From: Aegilops tauschii subsp. strangulata
Lineage: Eukaryota; Streptophyta; Magnoliopsida; Poales; Poaceae
DNA: 64,000 nt
NCBI RefSeq assembly: GCF_002575655.3
Contig: NC_053037.3
Span: 567,650,880 to 567,714,879, forward strand
Reading direction: 5' to 3'
Under the pieces are notes generated by a model that was given only the letters and a program-made list of their open reading frames with translations, had not been told where the DNA came from and searched no databases. The translations under genes were made by a program, and so were the position numbers. Positions 9,572 to 21,000 of the stretch are shown piece after piece (the first letter of the stretch is position 1; the number at the start of each line of letters is the position of its first letter).

Positions 9572-12347
9572 TGAACCATTTTGGTGAAGCTTCCCGGAAT
9601 CTTGCAGCCCTGGGAGTTCGACTCAGTCAATGTGCTAGACTGGCAAACCATTTTGGTGAAGCTTCCCGGAGCGAGACCTGCGTGCTAGACTCAAGCAAAG
9701 AGTGATTAGCTTGGCGGTCCTTGAGCGGGCTCGGAAGAGCCAATGTGCTAGACTGGCAAACCTGAGGGAGGGTGATGCCAACACCAAATTCTTCCATCGA
9801 CGCATCAATGCCTGTAGGCGATAAAACCACATTCACCGGCTAAAGCACACACATGGTTGGGTGACCAACCACAAGGAAAAAGAGAAGATCATCTATGATC
9901 TCTTCTCCAAGGTCATGGGACGGGGAAGTACGAGCAATAAGGATTTCAATTGGGAGGAGCCGGGCATCGAGGCCCATGCCTTGCAAGACCTCGACGCCGC
10001 CATCACCAAGGACGAAGTTTGGGAGGCTATAAAAGAGATGCCTAGTGATAAGGCGCCGGGACCAGATGGTTTCACGGGGATCTTCTTCAAGAGGTGTTGG
10101 GGAATCATCAAGCATACGATCATGGGGGTCATTCAACGCTTCGATTCCTTGCACACCTCCAACCTACAGTGGCTAAACTCTGCCAACGTTGTGCTACTGC
10201 CAAAGAAGGATGGAGCGGAAGGCATCTATGATTATAGGCCTATCAGCCTCATCCATGCCATAGTTAAAATCATTGCCAAAATTCTATCGCTACGACTTGC
10301 GCCCCACATGGATGACCTCATCTCCAACGCCCAGAGTGCCTTCATTAAAAGGAGAAGTATCCACCACAACTTCATGTATGTTCGGAATTTCGCCCAACGT
10401 CTACACAAATGCAGGACCCCCACACTCCTCTTCAAGCCTGATATAAAAAAGGCGTTCGACTCAGTCAAGTGGGGATACATTCTTCAGCTGCTCCAACGGT
10501 TGGGCTTCCCTCCAAAATTTCGGGCTTGGATTGCTGCGCTTCTTTCCTCCTCTTCATCTCGGATAATGCTTAACGGGCTTCCCGGCCCACCTGTTAAGCA
10601 TGGTCAAGGATTCAGACAGGGGGACCCCCTCTCCCCACTCCTCTTCGTCCTAGCCATTGACCCCTTGCACATGATTCTTGACTTGGCGACGAGGAAAGGG
10701 CTCCTTCATAAAATCCGTAGTCGGCGTGCCAAGGTGCGTACCTCCCTCTACGCGGATGATGCGGCAGTCTTTGTGGCCCCCATCAAGCGAGACATCGACA
10801 ATCTCGCCTCCATCATGAGAGCTTTGGGGAGGTGACGGGCCTTTGCTCCAACTTCCAACAAAGCTCGGTTGTGCCTATTCGTTGCAATCACCTTGACGTT
10901 GAGAAAATTCTTCAGAGCATGCCGGCAACACGTGCCACTTTTCCGGTCAAATACCTTGGGCTACCACTTTCAGTTTGGTAACTGAAGAAGGTGGACTTCC
11001 AATACCTTGAGGACAAGGCGGCCGGAAAATTGGTCACCTGGGAGGGCCAAAACATTACCACTATCGGTCGCACATCACTCGTTAGATCGGTCATTACCTC
11101 CCAAGCAGTGTTCTCCATCACGCCCCTCATCGTGCCTCAAGGCTCTCTCGATAGCCTTAACAAAATTGAGAGAGCTTTCCTTTGTTCCGGTTCGGACAAG
11201 ACAACGGGAGTGCAAGGTCAACTGGAAGGTGGTTTGTCGCCCCAAAGCATATGGTGGCCTCGGGGTGCTCGATACCGACAAGTTTGCACGTGCGTTGCGG
11301 CTCCGCTGGCTATGGTATGAATGGAATGAGCCCCACAAACTATGGGCTGGCCTTGGAAACCCATGCACCGAGGAGGACCTCGAGTTTTCTATACCTCTAC
11401 GACTATCACCATAGGGGATGGCGCCAAAACGCCTTTTTGGGGCTCCCCATGGCTTCTTGGTCGCAAACCCAAGGATACCGCACCACTTATCTTTGCGGCC
11501 TCAAAAAGAAAGAATTGGAAGGTCCGTGAGGCCCTCGCCGGAAATGCGTGGATCTTCAAGATCAACCATGAGACGATTGTCTCCGGCGCCCACATTCGGG
11601 AGTTCTTCACTCTTTGGATGCTCCTTAATGATGTCCACCTTCATGAGCAAGCCCAAGACGTCATCATCTGGAAGCATGCAAACGATGAGATATACACCGC
11701 GGCCACTGCGTACAAAGCCCAATTCCTAGGCATGACTCTCTCCCCCTTGGATCGCATGGTTTGGAAGTCATGGGCACCTCCAAAGGTTAAGTTTTTTGCT
11801 TGGTTGGCATTGCAAGATAGGATTTGGACCGCCGATCGCTTGGAACGACGAGGTTGGCCAAATTGTGGCCTTTGCAAGCTTTGCAACAGGGAACAAGAAT
11901 CAGGAGCCCATCTTTTCTTCAAGTGCCGCTACACGATTCGGCTATGGAAGTCTCTCATTGAGAAGCTTGGTCTCACGCACGTGGATACATCCGACTGGCC
12001 CATGTACGATTCCGTCTACGAGTGGTGGGACAAGAGAACCGACAACCGTAACCCTAACCGGCGAGCTATGGCCTCCCTCACCATGCTCGTCCCGTGGACC
12101 ATTTGGAATGAAAGAAATGCACGGATGTTCCGCCACAAGAGTGCACCACCGACCATCCTACTCGCCGCCATCGTTGAGGAGGCCAAGCTTTGGATGGCCG
12201 CGGGCGCAAAGAAATTAGAGAATATTTTTCAGGGCGAGTAATTGTCATGCCGAAAGTGTGTGGGTGCGTTGTAAATCTCTAAACTCTATTCTTTCCTTAT
12301 TTAATAGATGAGGCAAATCTTATGCCTCGATTTCGAAAAGAAAAAAA
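9572..12347 (+). mobile_element. LINE 1, 5'-truncated non-LTR retrotransposon
   Basis: A plus-strand LINE with decayed reverse transcriptase and a 3' tail ending ATGCCTCGATTTCGAAAAG then an A-run (to 12347). The 5' end is truncated before the RT domain, and the APE endonuclease part is absent. The first ~200 bases are scrambled by local duplications. No clear target duplication was found next to the tail. Confidence 0.85.
9750..12241 (+). pseudogene. LINE reverse transcriptase (RVT + zf-RVT), broken
   Basis: This encodes the pol protein of a grass LINE, which copies element RNA at the nicked target. The RT domain runs in one frame at 9861-10835 and shows APGPDG, the YRPISL block, AFIKRR, KAFDSV, GFRQGDPLSP and the catalytic SLYADD motif. 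The frame changes just after MRALG (about 10830), again near 11190-11210 and again near 11390. A stop interrupts the segment before 9861 and another lies near 10980 (SVW then TAG/TAA). The C-terminal part in the frame of 11342-12241 contains VKFFAWLALQDRIW followed by a CxxC...H...C zinc-finger-like zf-RVT region. With at least three frameshifts it cannot make a full protein. Identity as LINE RT is secure; clade is not determined. Confidence 0.9.
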
Positions 12348-13339
12348 GCAGGTTGTGGTCTGATAGACCAGCGTCCAAGATCCTAGCTGCTGCAGCAGCC
12401 TTCGTCCAAGTTCCATGTTGTCAGATTTTTATTAACCTATTGGGACTGATAGCCGTCGATCGGTCGATGGCTCTTAAATTTTCTATTTTGTCAGCATTGG
12501 CCTGGGGGATATTAGAATCTGGATTCTGGGAACGCCTAGCACGGACGTAGATCGTTGGATGCACTCTTAGCTAACGCACAGAATAACCTTTTTTTAATAT
12601 TAGAAAACAGTGATGTTTAGATAGAAAAACAGGAAGAATGACGGCTACGTCCATTATCATATCATCATAACTTTTGAATATCCATGCATGTGTCATCGAC
12701 TTCCTTTTGGAGGTATTGCATGTGTCGTAAACTTTTGACGATGTCACTTCATACGACTTTGAGAGTTCGTGTTACTGGCAACTCCAAGTGGAAAGTATGT
12801 AAAGAGCTCTGAAAACGGTATTTTTTTCGACACGTCAATGCCAAATCCTAGCTAGTGGAGTTTTAAGAAGGTGATGGTCTTCTTTTTCGTAGGGACTGCA
12901 TGTGTCATGTACTTTTGACCGTGCATGCCAGTTCAAATGCTTTTGAAGGTTCGTATTAATGGAACCCCTAGTGGAAAAAAGGTAAACTCGGTCCGAGTGC
13001 ACGTCAATGCCAAATCCTAGCCAGTATATTTAATTGTAATCTTGTGAAATGATGTACAACTCTGTTCAGAGCTTAAAATGCAGGAAAAGGAAAAGCTGCC
13101 GCACCGTATGTAGTGCCATTTCATATGATTAACACTTTTTTACTGGCAGCTCCAAGTCACCGGCCCTTGATAATGCTTCGGTCGTAGTTTCCACAACTGA
13201 TTGGGGCTGCTAGGTGGAGCAAGTTAGATCCACGACCGAGTAATTTTTTTTGGAGTATGTCTTCTTCATGGCTGCTATATGGAGTATGTCAGAAGACTTT
13301 AATAGTTGGTCTAAGGCTAAGAGTTAGAACCGGTTCTCT
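12348..13339 (+). promoter_or_regulatory. Upstream region of terpene synthase with tandem modules
   Basis: Non-coding DNA between the LINE 1 tail and the terpene synthase TATA box. It holds two degenerate direct repeats about 170-180 bases apart: GCATGTGTC...ACTTTTGAC near 12718 and 12898, and ACGTCAATGCCAAATCCTAG at 12832 and 13001. A weaker partial third copy lies near 13105-13155 (CTGGCAGCTCCAAGT). The modules may be promoter sequence or an old repeat; function is not shown by the sequence. Confidence 0.45.
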
Positions 13340-13348
13340 CTATATATG
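13340..13348 (+). promoter_or_regulatory. Candidate TATA box for the terpene synthase
   Basis: CTATATATG lies about 138 bases before the chosen ATG at 13478. This spacing fits a core promoter with a ~100-base leader. It is a sequence match only. Confidence 0.45.
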
Positions 13349-13477
13349 TGCCCTTCTGCATACATGGCACAAGTACAGCTGCAATTTGTCTCTGATCTAC
13401 TTCACCAAGCACGAAGCAGTATACACAAGAAGAACTGAATCGCAGCAGCACATGGAGATAGTGCTGGCCAGGAGCAG

Positions 13478-16400
13478 ATGAGTACTTTTCATCCAAGTCT
13501 GTGGGGTGATTTCTTCCTTACTTACCAGCCCCCGTCTTCAGCGCAGGTATGTGCGAGCCGGAGATGCCTGATTTATAAAGTTTGTGATTTAACTTAAATC
13601 TAAAAACTTTTTTGTTTTGTTTTTATGGGAGTCGAGGCTTTGCGTTTTCTCCTCACAAGAACAAAATCATTGTAGTATTAATATATTAATATTTTATTTG
13701 GTGTGTATTGTTGTCCGTCCTTCTTACAAGATACACATTAGACGTTACCACCATCGATTTTGGCATGTTTTTGTTAATAGGATGGATTAATGTCATATTT
13801 TTCGAAATTTTATTGAATTCAAAAATTATGACCCAAACCATAGTTGTTCATAAGATTGACACTTATACTTGCAGCTACCTCAAATGAAAGAAAGAGCAGG
13901 AGCGTTAAGGGAACAAGTAAGGGCGATGATAAAAGATTCAAATGAAATACCAAAAATATTAGATCTTATAATGACGCTAGAACGACTTGGTTTGGACTAC
14001 CATTATGAGAATGAGATCAACCAGCAACTCAACGTTGTTTTCAACTCGGATTACGATGATAATAATCTACACTTGGTTTCACTTTGGTTTTATCTTCTAC
14101 AAAAAATGGATATGATGTGCCATCAGGTAAGCGTTATTTATTAATGCTATAGCAAATTAAGATTTGAACATTTTGCTACTGAATTAGAAATCGTAATGGT
14201 TTGTTATCAATCAACTTTCAGATGTATTCCAAAAATTTCAAGACCGAAAAGGAGATTTTGTGAATGTTGATACAACAAGTTTGCTAAGCTTATACAATGC
14301 GGCATATCTGAGGACCCATGGTGAGGAACTATTAGATGCGGCTATCTCTTTCGCCAAAAGACGTCTTCTGTGTGATTTAGAACTGGAATCACCTTATGCA
14401 AAGGAAGTGTGTTCTACCCTAGATACACCTCTTTTTAGAAGGGTTGGAATATTAGAAACAAGAAGTTACATATCCAAGTATGAAAATGATTCTATACGAA
14501 ATGAAGCCATACTTGAGATTGCAAAACTGAATTTTAACATTCTACATATTCATTTCTGTGAGGACTTAAAAGATGTCACACTGTAAGTTTATTACAATTT
14601 CACATCCTGAAATTAATGCCAGGAACTCTTCATTTCTTGCAATCATAATAATTTCATATGGTTTATTTTTTCTCCTTATGGTAGGTGGTGGAAGGAGCTC
14701 TATGGTAAATCCAATTTGAGTTTAGTTAGAGAACGAATAGTAGAAGTGTATTTCTGGATGAATGGGGCATGCTACAAACCTCAATATTCTCATTCGAGAA
14801 TTATACTGACGAAGATCACAGCTTTCATTACCATTGTAGACGATATATTTGACACATATGGTAGTACCAAAGAGAGTATGCAACTTCAAGAAGCAATTAA
14901 AAGGTCACAACATTCCTTACATTCTCGAGTTTGTTTATTTAAGACAACTAATGCCTTTAATTAAAAAAAATCTAGCATCAATTTTGAATGTCGTATGTCA
15001 ATGTACGTGTATATAAACATAAGATTAGATGAATTTAAGCTATTAAGTAGTATGGAATGCCTATGTTGCTGATATGTATATTACATAGGTACATGACTCT
15101 TTTCAGCAGGCATAATAACTAGGCATGGTATTATTGTTTCTTGAATCATTGTAAATGGTATTGTTTAATAAAATATGGCTCGTGTTAAATAAGTTCATGG
15201 TCATGAAACAACATCTCATCAAATTACTGGCTCCCAGGAAATGAAACAACTAAAAATACTAGACACAGTAGCATTTGAATGGAAATGAAGAACTGCTTAG
15301 GCCTACATTTCAAGGAATTTTTTCCATTACAGCTACTATATTTCTTGACCATACACATTAATATCATAGTAAATTGCAGGTGGGATGAAAGTGCAGTAGC
15401 TCTGCTTCCAAAGTACATGAAGAATTTCTACCTGTATTTACTAGAGACATTTGCTTCCTTCGAGGCGGAGTTAGGAGTTGACAAGACCTACCGTGTGTTT
15501 TACCTAAAAGAAACGGCAAGTACTCTATTTTATTTCACCAAACTAGCTCATTGTAAATAATTACACAATTAGAAATGAAATGTCAGTCGTCCTATAAGTA
15601 TATTATGATTGTGTATTGCCAACATAGAACCACAACGGTCTAGATGTAGATATGTTATGTTTTAATATCGACATAAAGTAAAAATGTGAATATATTTTCA
15701 TATAAATAATTAAATAGTATGTAAACATTTTCACTAAATAAAACAAGGTAAGGTAAAATGGGCATGTTTGGCATGAGACAAAAGTAGCATGTTTCATAGT
15801 TCTCATGGTTGGACCACAATCATTCACCATTTATTCCTTTCATTTCTAGTCATTTTATCCGGAAATGGTATTTTTATTGGTCAATGAATTATTTAATATT
15901 GTTCACTCAAAACACAGAGACCTTCTAGGTGCATAAAATTGATGAAGTTTTTTTCCTTTAAATGGAACTTATCCTGCAAGATACACCATATCATGTGAAC
16001 TAATTGTTTTTTATTGCAAGTAATCTAGCTTAAACAGTCAGTACTTCTAAGAAACTATAGAACCATCTAATAATATTGTTTTTATATATACACAGCTGAA
16101 GCAATTAGTTCAAGTATACGCCGATGAACTAAAATGGCGCGATGAACATTATGTGCCGAAAACAATGAGCGAACATCTTGAAGTTTCATCTACAAGCATT
16201 GGACCCTACCTGCTAGCTTGTGCTTGAGATAACATCAGAGAAGACTTTCAAGTGGGTTCTGGAAAGTCCACAACTAATCAAGTCTTTGGTATATTTGTCC
16301 GTCTCTCAAATGATATAGTGTCAACCAAGGTATTTATCTATACTTACACAAGTGGACATGTGAATATTAATTTGGTATCTTGGAAAAAATGATGAATTTG

Positions 16401-17393
16401 CATGTAAAGAACTATATTATGTACGTTTAGAAGAAAAAGGAATACAAACATCAAAGCAGGCACAATTACGCTGACATTATTTTCTAGTAACTACTCCCTC
16501 CGTTCCTAAATATAAGGAGGCACAATTATTTTTCAAAAAGTCAAATGTCGAATATGTTTGACCAAATTTACAACAAAACATATAAATATTAACAATACTA
16601 AATATATAAAATATAATTCATGATGAATCTAGTGATAATGATTTGGTATATATTCTAGATATTGATATTTTTGTCTATAAACTTGGTCAAAGTTAGATAG
16701 GTTTGAATTTTTGAGAAAAAATATAATCCATGATGAACCTTATATTTAGGAACGGAGGGAGTATAATATTACGTTCACATTTGTGTTGGTGCTAGATTAA
16801 AGAAGCGAGTCCGAACCTGTCACATAGAAGAAGTAATTTGCAAATGTTATATTATTTGACACTTCGTAACAACAAGGATAAATTTGCGCACACATATATA
16901 GCTAGCATGTATGTTCTTCAAGGTACAAGTTTATTGTGACACAAACTATACACATGAATCACTTCAACCTTGATAATGCATGCATGCTAATTATACACAT
17001 AGATTCGCCGGCTATGACATAATTCCGAACATATCACTAACAATCAGAACCATAAATGAAGTTATGAAAATTAAAGAAATGATATTCCCTTACAACCATA
17101 TTTTGCAGCGTGAGCAAATAGGGGACCACTGCGGCTCTACCATCCAATGTTACATGAAGGAGCATAAGACAACAATGCATGATGCTTGCCAGCAGATAAA
17201 AGAACTCGCTGAAGATTCATGGAAGGATATGTTACAACATTCTTTTGCTACAACAAATCAACCAATGGTTGTGACACGAACAATACTTAATCTTGCTAAG
17301 ACTGCGGGTAATATGTACAAACATAACGATGCATACACTACTGCAGACACAATCAAAGATGCGATAAGGCTGATCTTTGTGGAGCCGATATAA
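13478..17393 (+). pseudogene. Class I terpene synthase, seven exons, damaged
   Basis: Terpene synthases of this class ionise prenyl diphosphates to make mono- or sesquiterpenes. Exons by splice sites and homology: 13478-13546, 13875-14126, 14222-14582, 14685-14903, 15380-15515, 16096-16329, 17109-17393. Exon 1 encodes FHPSLWGDFFLTYQPP, the usual N-terminal motif; a tandem-arginine motif and a transit peptide are absent, suggesting a cytosolic TPS-a-like enzyme. Exon 4 has the metal-binding DDIFD; exons 6-7 give NDIVSTKRE, an NSE/DTE motif. Defects: six instead of seven A at 14101-14106 shift exon 2 so that it no longer joins exon 3 in phase; the exon 5 donor is GCAAGT; exon 6 has a short deletion after the LLACA-like segment and frame changes around 16230-16310. 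About 520 codons remain, near the family's ~550. Product and substrate cannot be told. Confidence 0.85.
16494..16761. mobile_element. Stowaway MITE in terpene synthase intron 6
   Basis: A complete 268-bp element with matching ends (CTCCCTCCGTTCCTAAATAT at the left, its complement ending GGAACGGAGGGAG at the right) flanked by TA on both sides (16492-16493 and 16762-16763). It lies in the intron between exons 6 and 7. The second terpene synthase copy has an uninterrupted AGTAACTATAAGATCACG at the equivalent place (about 55104-55121), an empty site. Confidence 0.95.
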
Positions 17394-17511
17394 TAAAGTA
17401 TGAAGGATTGTGCGTTGGCGATAAAAAAATTCAAGTCAGGTTCTGAAAAATGTTGACCAGAAGTTATCAACTGAGTTTACTACAATGTAATGATGTATCA
17501 CTATCCTCTAT

Positions 17512-17706
17512 CACTAGTGCGGAACCGGGCTTTAGCGTCGGTTCGTAAGGGCCTTTAGTGCCGGTTCTGCAACCGGCACTAAAGAGTGGAGACTAAAGGC
17601 CCCCCTCCCCCTTTACTACCGGTTCGCCACCACGTGGCACGAGACAGGACCGGGTGCTGGTAGACCATTAGTACCGGTTGGTAGCACCAACCGGTACTAA
17701 ATGTTT
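17512..17706. repeat. CACTA A left subterminal array
   Basis: Direct and inverted copies of CTTTAGTGCCGGTT and TAGTACCGGTTGGT and their complements fill the first ~190 bases. In En/Spm such arrays bind the TnpA-like protein during transposition. The matching array of CACTA C is at 44697-44906 in the opposite orientation. A G12 run follows at 17707-17718. Confidence 0.85.
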
Positions 17707-17848
17707 GGGGGGGGGGGGTTGGTTTTAATTTTTATTTTTCCAATAATTTTGTGTTTTCCATTTAATTCTTTTTTGTTTGCTGGTATTTTACGATACTACA
17801 TATTGTACACGTTATGCATATATATAAATAGATTTTTTCGTAGAACCG

Positions 17849-17851
<3 letters not shown>

Positions 17852-17894
<43 letters not shown>
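17852..17894. repeat. (TA)n microsatellite in CACTA A
   Basis: About 43 bases of alternating A and T. The corresponding tract in CACTA C (44527-44542) is much shorter and lies at a deletion junction. Confidence 0.9.
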
Positions 17895-17896
<2 letters not shown>

Positions 17897-18001
17897 CGAA
17901 TGTCTCACAACCACCATTAATTATTCACACATACACATGTATATATATACAATTTCTCCTACATGTTGCCTTGGTGCCTTCGGAGCACGATGACAAGTGG
18001 T

Positions 18002-21000
18002 TCATGGGGGCGGTAGCGGGTAATAGTATTCTCCTTTGGGATCTATGACCTGGTCGAGCAAAAATCCCGCTATTTCCTCTTGAAGTGCTCGTATGCGCTC
18101 TGTTGGTAGGAGCTGGTCCCGCACGTCTTTGAACTGTCAAGGATATCAATATGCATGTGTATTAGTTGTATGACTAGATATCGACAATCATGTAAGATTT
18201 GTGAATAGTGTTCTGGCAAACGTACCCATTGCTGTCTATCAGATCTGCTCCTTTCGGACGCCATCATGCGTATGTTCTCGCAAGCGTAGTATGCACACAC
18301 TTCAGTCCCCGGCACCTGCTTCAGGGCCTTTACGAGAATAGAATTTAATCAGATAATAATTAATCAAGCATGATAATTAATTAATGGTATTGAAACAAGA
18401 ATTAAAGAGATGGTAGCTAGCTAGCTAGTACTACTTAATTACTTACCTTGGGTCGATACCAAAATAGCTTTTGTCGCCATTTTCCTGGAGTCACCTTGAT
18501 GTACTTTGCCCAAGCCCTGCCCACCGGCAAAGAAAATTAATAAAGGGTTATTAAAAATAGTTCATATCAGGAAATGACGAACTAAATAGGCCGAGATATA
18601 GTTAATAATGATTGAAATTACCTGTTGACTATCCCCTTCACGATGCTGTAGTCACTTTCTTTTTGAAGTAGTGAGTCCAGTACTTCAACTTTTTCTTCGT
18701 CAACTTTAATGTCTAACAAGATCCAGTGGAACCTGCATGCGCATACGTTTGCATGTATAAATTAAGCGGGCATGTGCATAACACTAATCAACTATAACCC
18801 TAAACCCTATACACTTATTAACATCTAGCTAGTAAGCAAAAACAGAATTTGTAGTACAAGACAGTGTGACTCACTCGAAGTTGTAAGGAAGTAGTATATC
18901 TTCATTGCTATTGAGGCGCTTTAAGAACTCTAGCATGTTTTTCTCTACATCTTGTCTACAACATTCCAATTTCCATGTGTATTCATTAACGGTATTTGGG
19001 TCAATGAACCCAATGCCATAGCGTCCAGCTTTTTTCATTTCATACATCTTCATCCTGCATAATACCACAAAAAAGAATATATAGTGAGGATATATAATTA
19101 CAGGTAATTAATGATCAATCAATGAGCACTAGAGCTAGCTTGAGACTTAAATTACAGAAAGAAATCACTTACAGACAATAGCAACTGACGATAGATTTGT
19201 CGAGTGCATCTTGATTGAATAACTGAAATAGTTCTGAATACTCAACGGACAGAGATTTCTTATTGAAGTAATGATCTTCCTCGACTTGCATCATGAGGGA
19301 CTCTCGATTGGAACTCTTGGTAATTTTCATGTACCAATCATGCAATTCATACATTCTCGTTAGGAGGTTCTTGACCTCCTCGGTCTCGACCAAAGGTTGG
19401 CCCCAGACATATTTCCGTTTTATTTCCTCCTTTCTAAGCGGAGACATGGGCTCGATATCGAGGAGTTGTCCAACAGTGATCTTGAGCATTTCAGCCTACA
19501 TTATATGCTCCTCGGTTATTACCACATCGCCCAGCTCGGGAACGTAAACGGTTTGCCCACAATAATATTGGGCGCGCGTACTCTCATGTGTTGTTGGCAC
19601 AACAAGCGGGGGGATCGATTGCCCCGCCTGTTCTCCCAGCTGGGGAATGGTTTTCCCGCATTTTTGACAGCTGCTTGTTGGCTCGAGCTCGAGCTCGCTT
19701 TCTTTCTGTAGTTGTGCTCGATGTGCCTTCCTGATTTGGCGCTCATAGTCTGAGTCAACAGGCTTGGGAGCTGGTGGTCTAGCCATACGAATGAAGTGGT
19801 CAATCTTTTCCTCAGGCACTTTCTCCCTCGGCGGCGGTGCCGGTTTCGGTCCAAAATGGGCGTCCACTTCGGCCCGCACTATGGCATCGTTTTGCTCCTC
19901 GATCATGTCGTAAGGCCTTTGAGGAAGAGGAGCGAGGCTGCTTGTACCATATTTATATCGCTTGTCTCCGCCTGTACTTCCTGTACTACCTCGACTCATA
20001 CCGCTACACACCATAGCTGCGGCGTGTCTCTTCTGCGATTGCTGAGGCGGCGGAGACGGCTGACGTGGCTGAGTTGGAGCAGGAGGAGTGGCCTGACGCT
20101 GTGCCGGACTTGAAGCAGGAGGTGTGGCCTGACACGGTGTCGGACTTGAAGCAGGAGGTGTGGCCTGACGCTGTGTCGGACTTGAAGCAGAAGGTGTGGC
20201 CTGACACGGTGTCGGACTTGAGACAGGAGGAGTGGCCTGATGATGTGCCGGACTTGAAGCAGGAGTCTGCTCACGCGTTCGTGGACTTGGAGGAGCGGGA
20301 GTCTGCTGACACGGTGGCGGACTTCGAGGAGGAGTCGGCAGACGCGGTGTCGGTGGACTTCGAAAGATGATGCAATCCTTTCTTCATAGGATGATACGAT
20401 GTATGGCCTCTCCCAGTGTGTGCTCGTCGTCACCTCCAGGAATGTCAAGCTGTAGCCCCGAATATGGGTCCACCACCTCATCAACCAAGACACGAGCATA
20501 GCCCGCTGGAATCGGGGCGCAATGGAAGGTTGCTTCGGGGGTAATTGTAAAAGCAACGGCGTCCGCCACCTTCATGGATATGTTCTTCATTTTGAAGTGT
20601 AGCTCACAGTTAGTGTTCTCTATGATGTCATCCACAAGGTATGTATCCAGCAGTGCGTCGCCTGGGGCGGAACCAAAGCTGCTTCTTGGTATGGATGGGA
20701 CGGTGCTATCCAATGCTGGATGATCATCCGCTTGCTGCTGCCGCTGCTGAAACCCCCTTTCCTTGCTAAGTGAGTCGATCTGCTGCTGCTGCTGCTGGAA
20801 TTCGAGTGCCAAGTCCGCGTGCCTTGCTTCTAGGCCTTGAAGGCGTTCCGCGTCCTGCTTCCTCTGCTCCTCCTCCAGCTTCCTCTTCTTCTCCTCCTCC
20901 ATCTTCTTTCTTGCACGGGTCCTGTAGTCGTCGTTCCATTCCGAAAAGCCCTCATACCAGGGAATAACGCCCTTGCCTCGTGTTCTTCCCGGGTGTTCAG

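Noticed and set aside
20065..20370. Plus-strand open frame with repeated VWPDTVSDLKQE-like units
   Set aside because: It is the antisense shadow of the Pro/Ser/Thr repeat of ORF2 on the minus strand.
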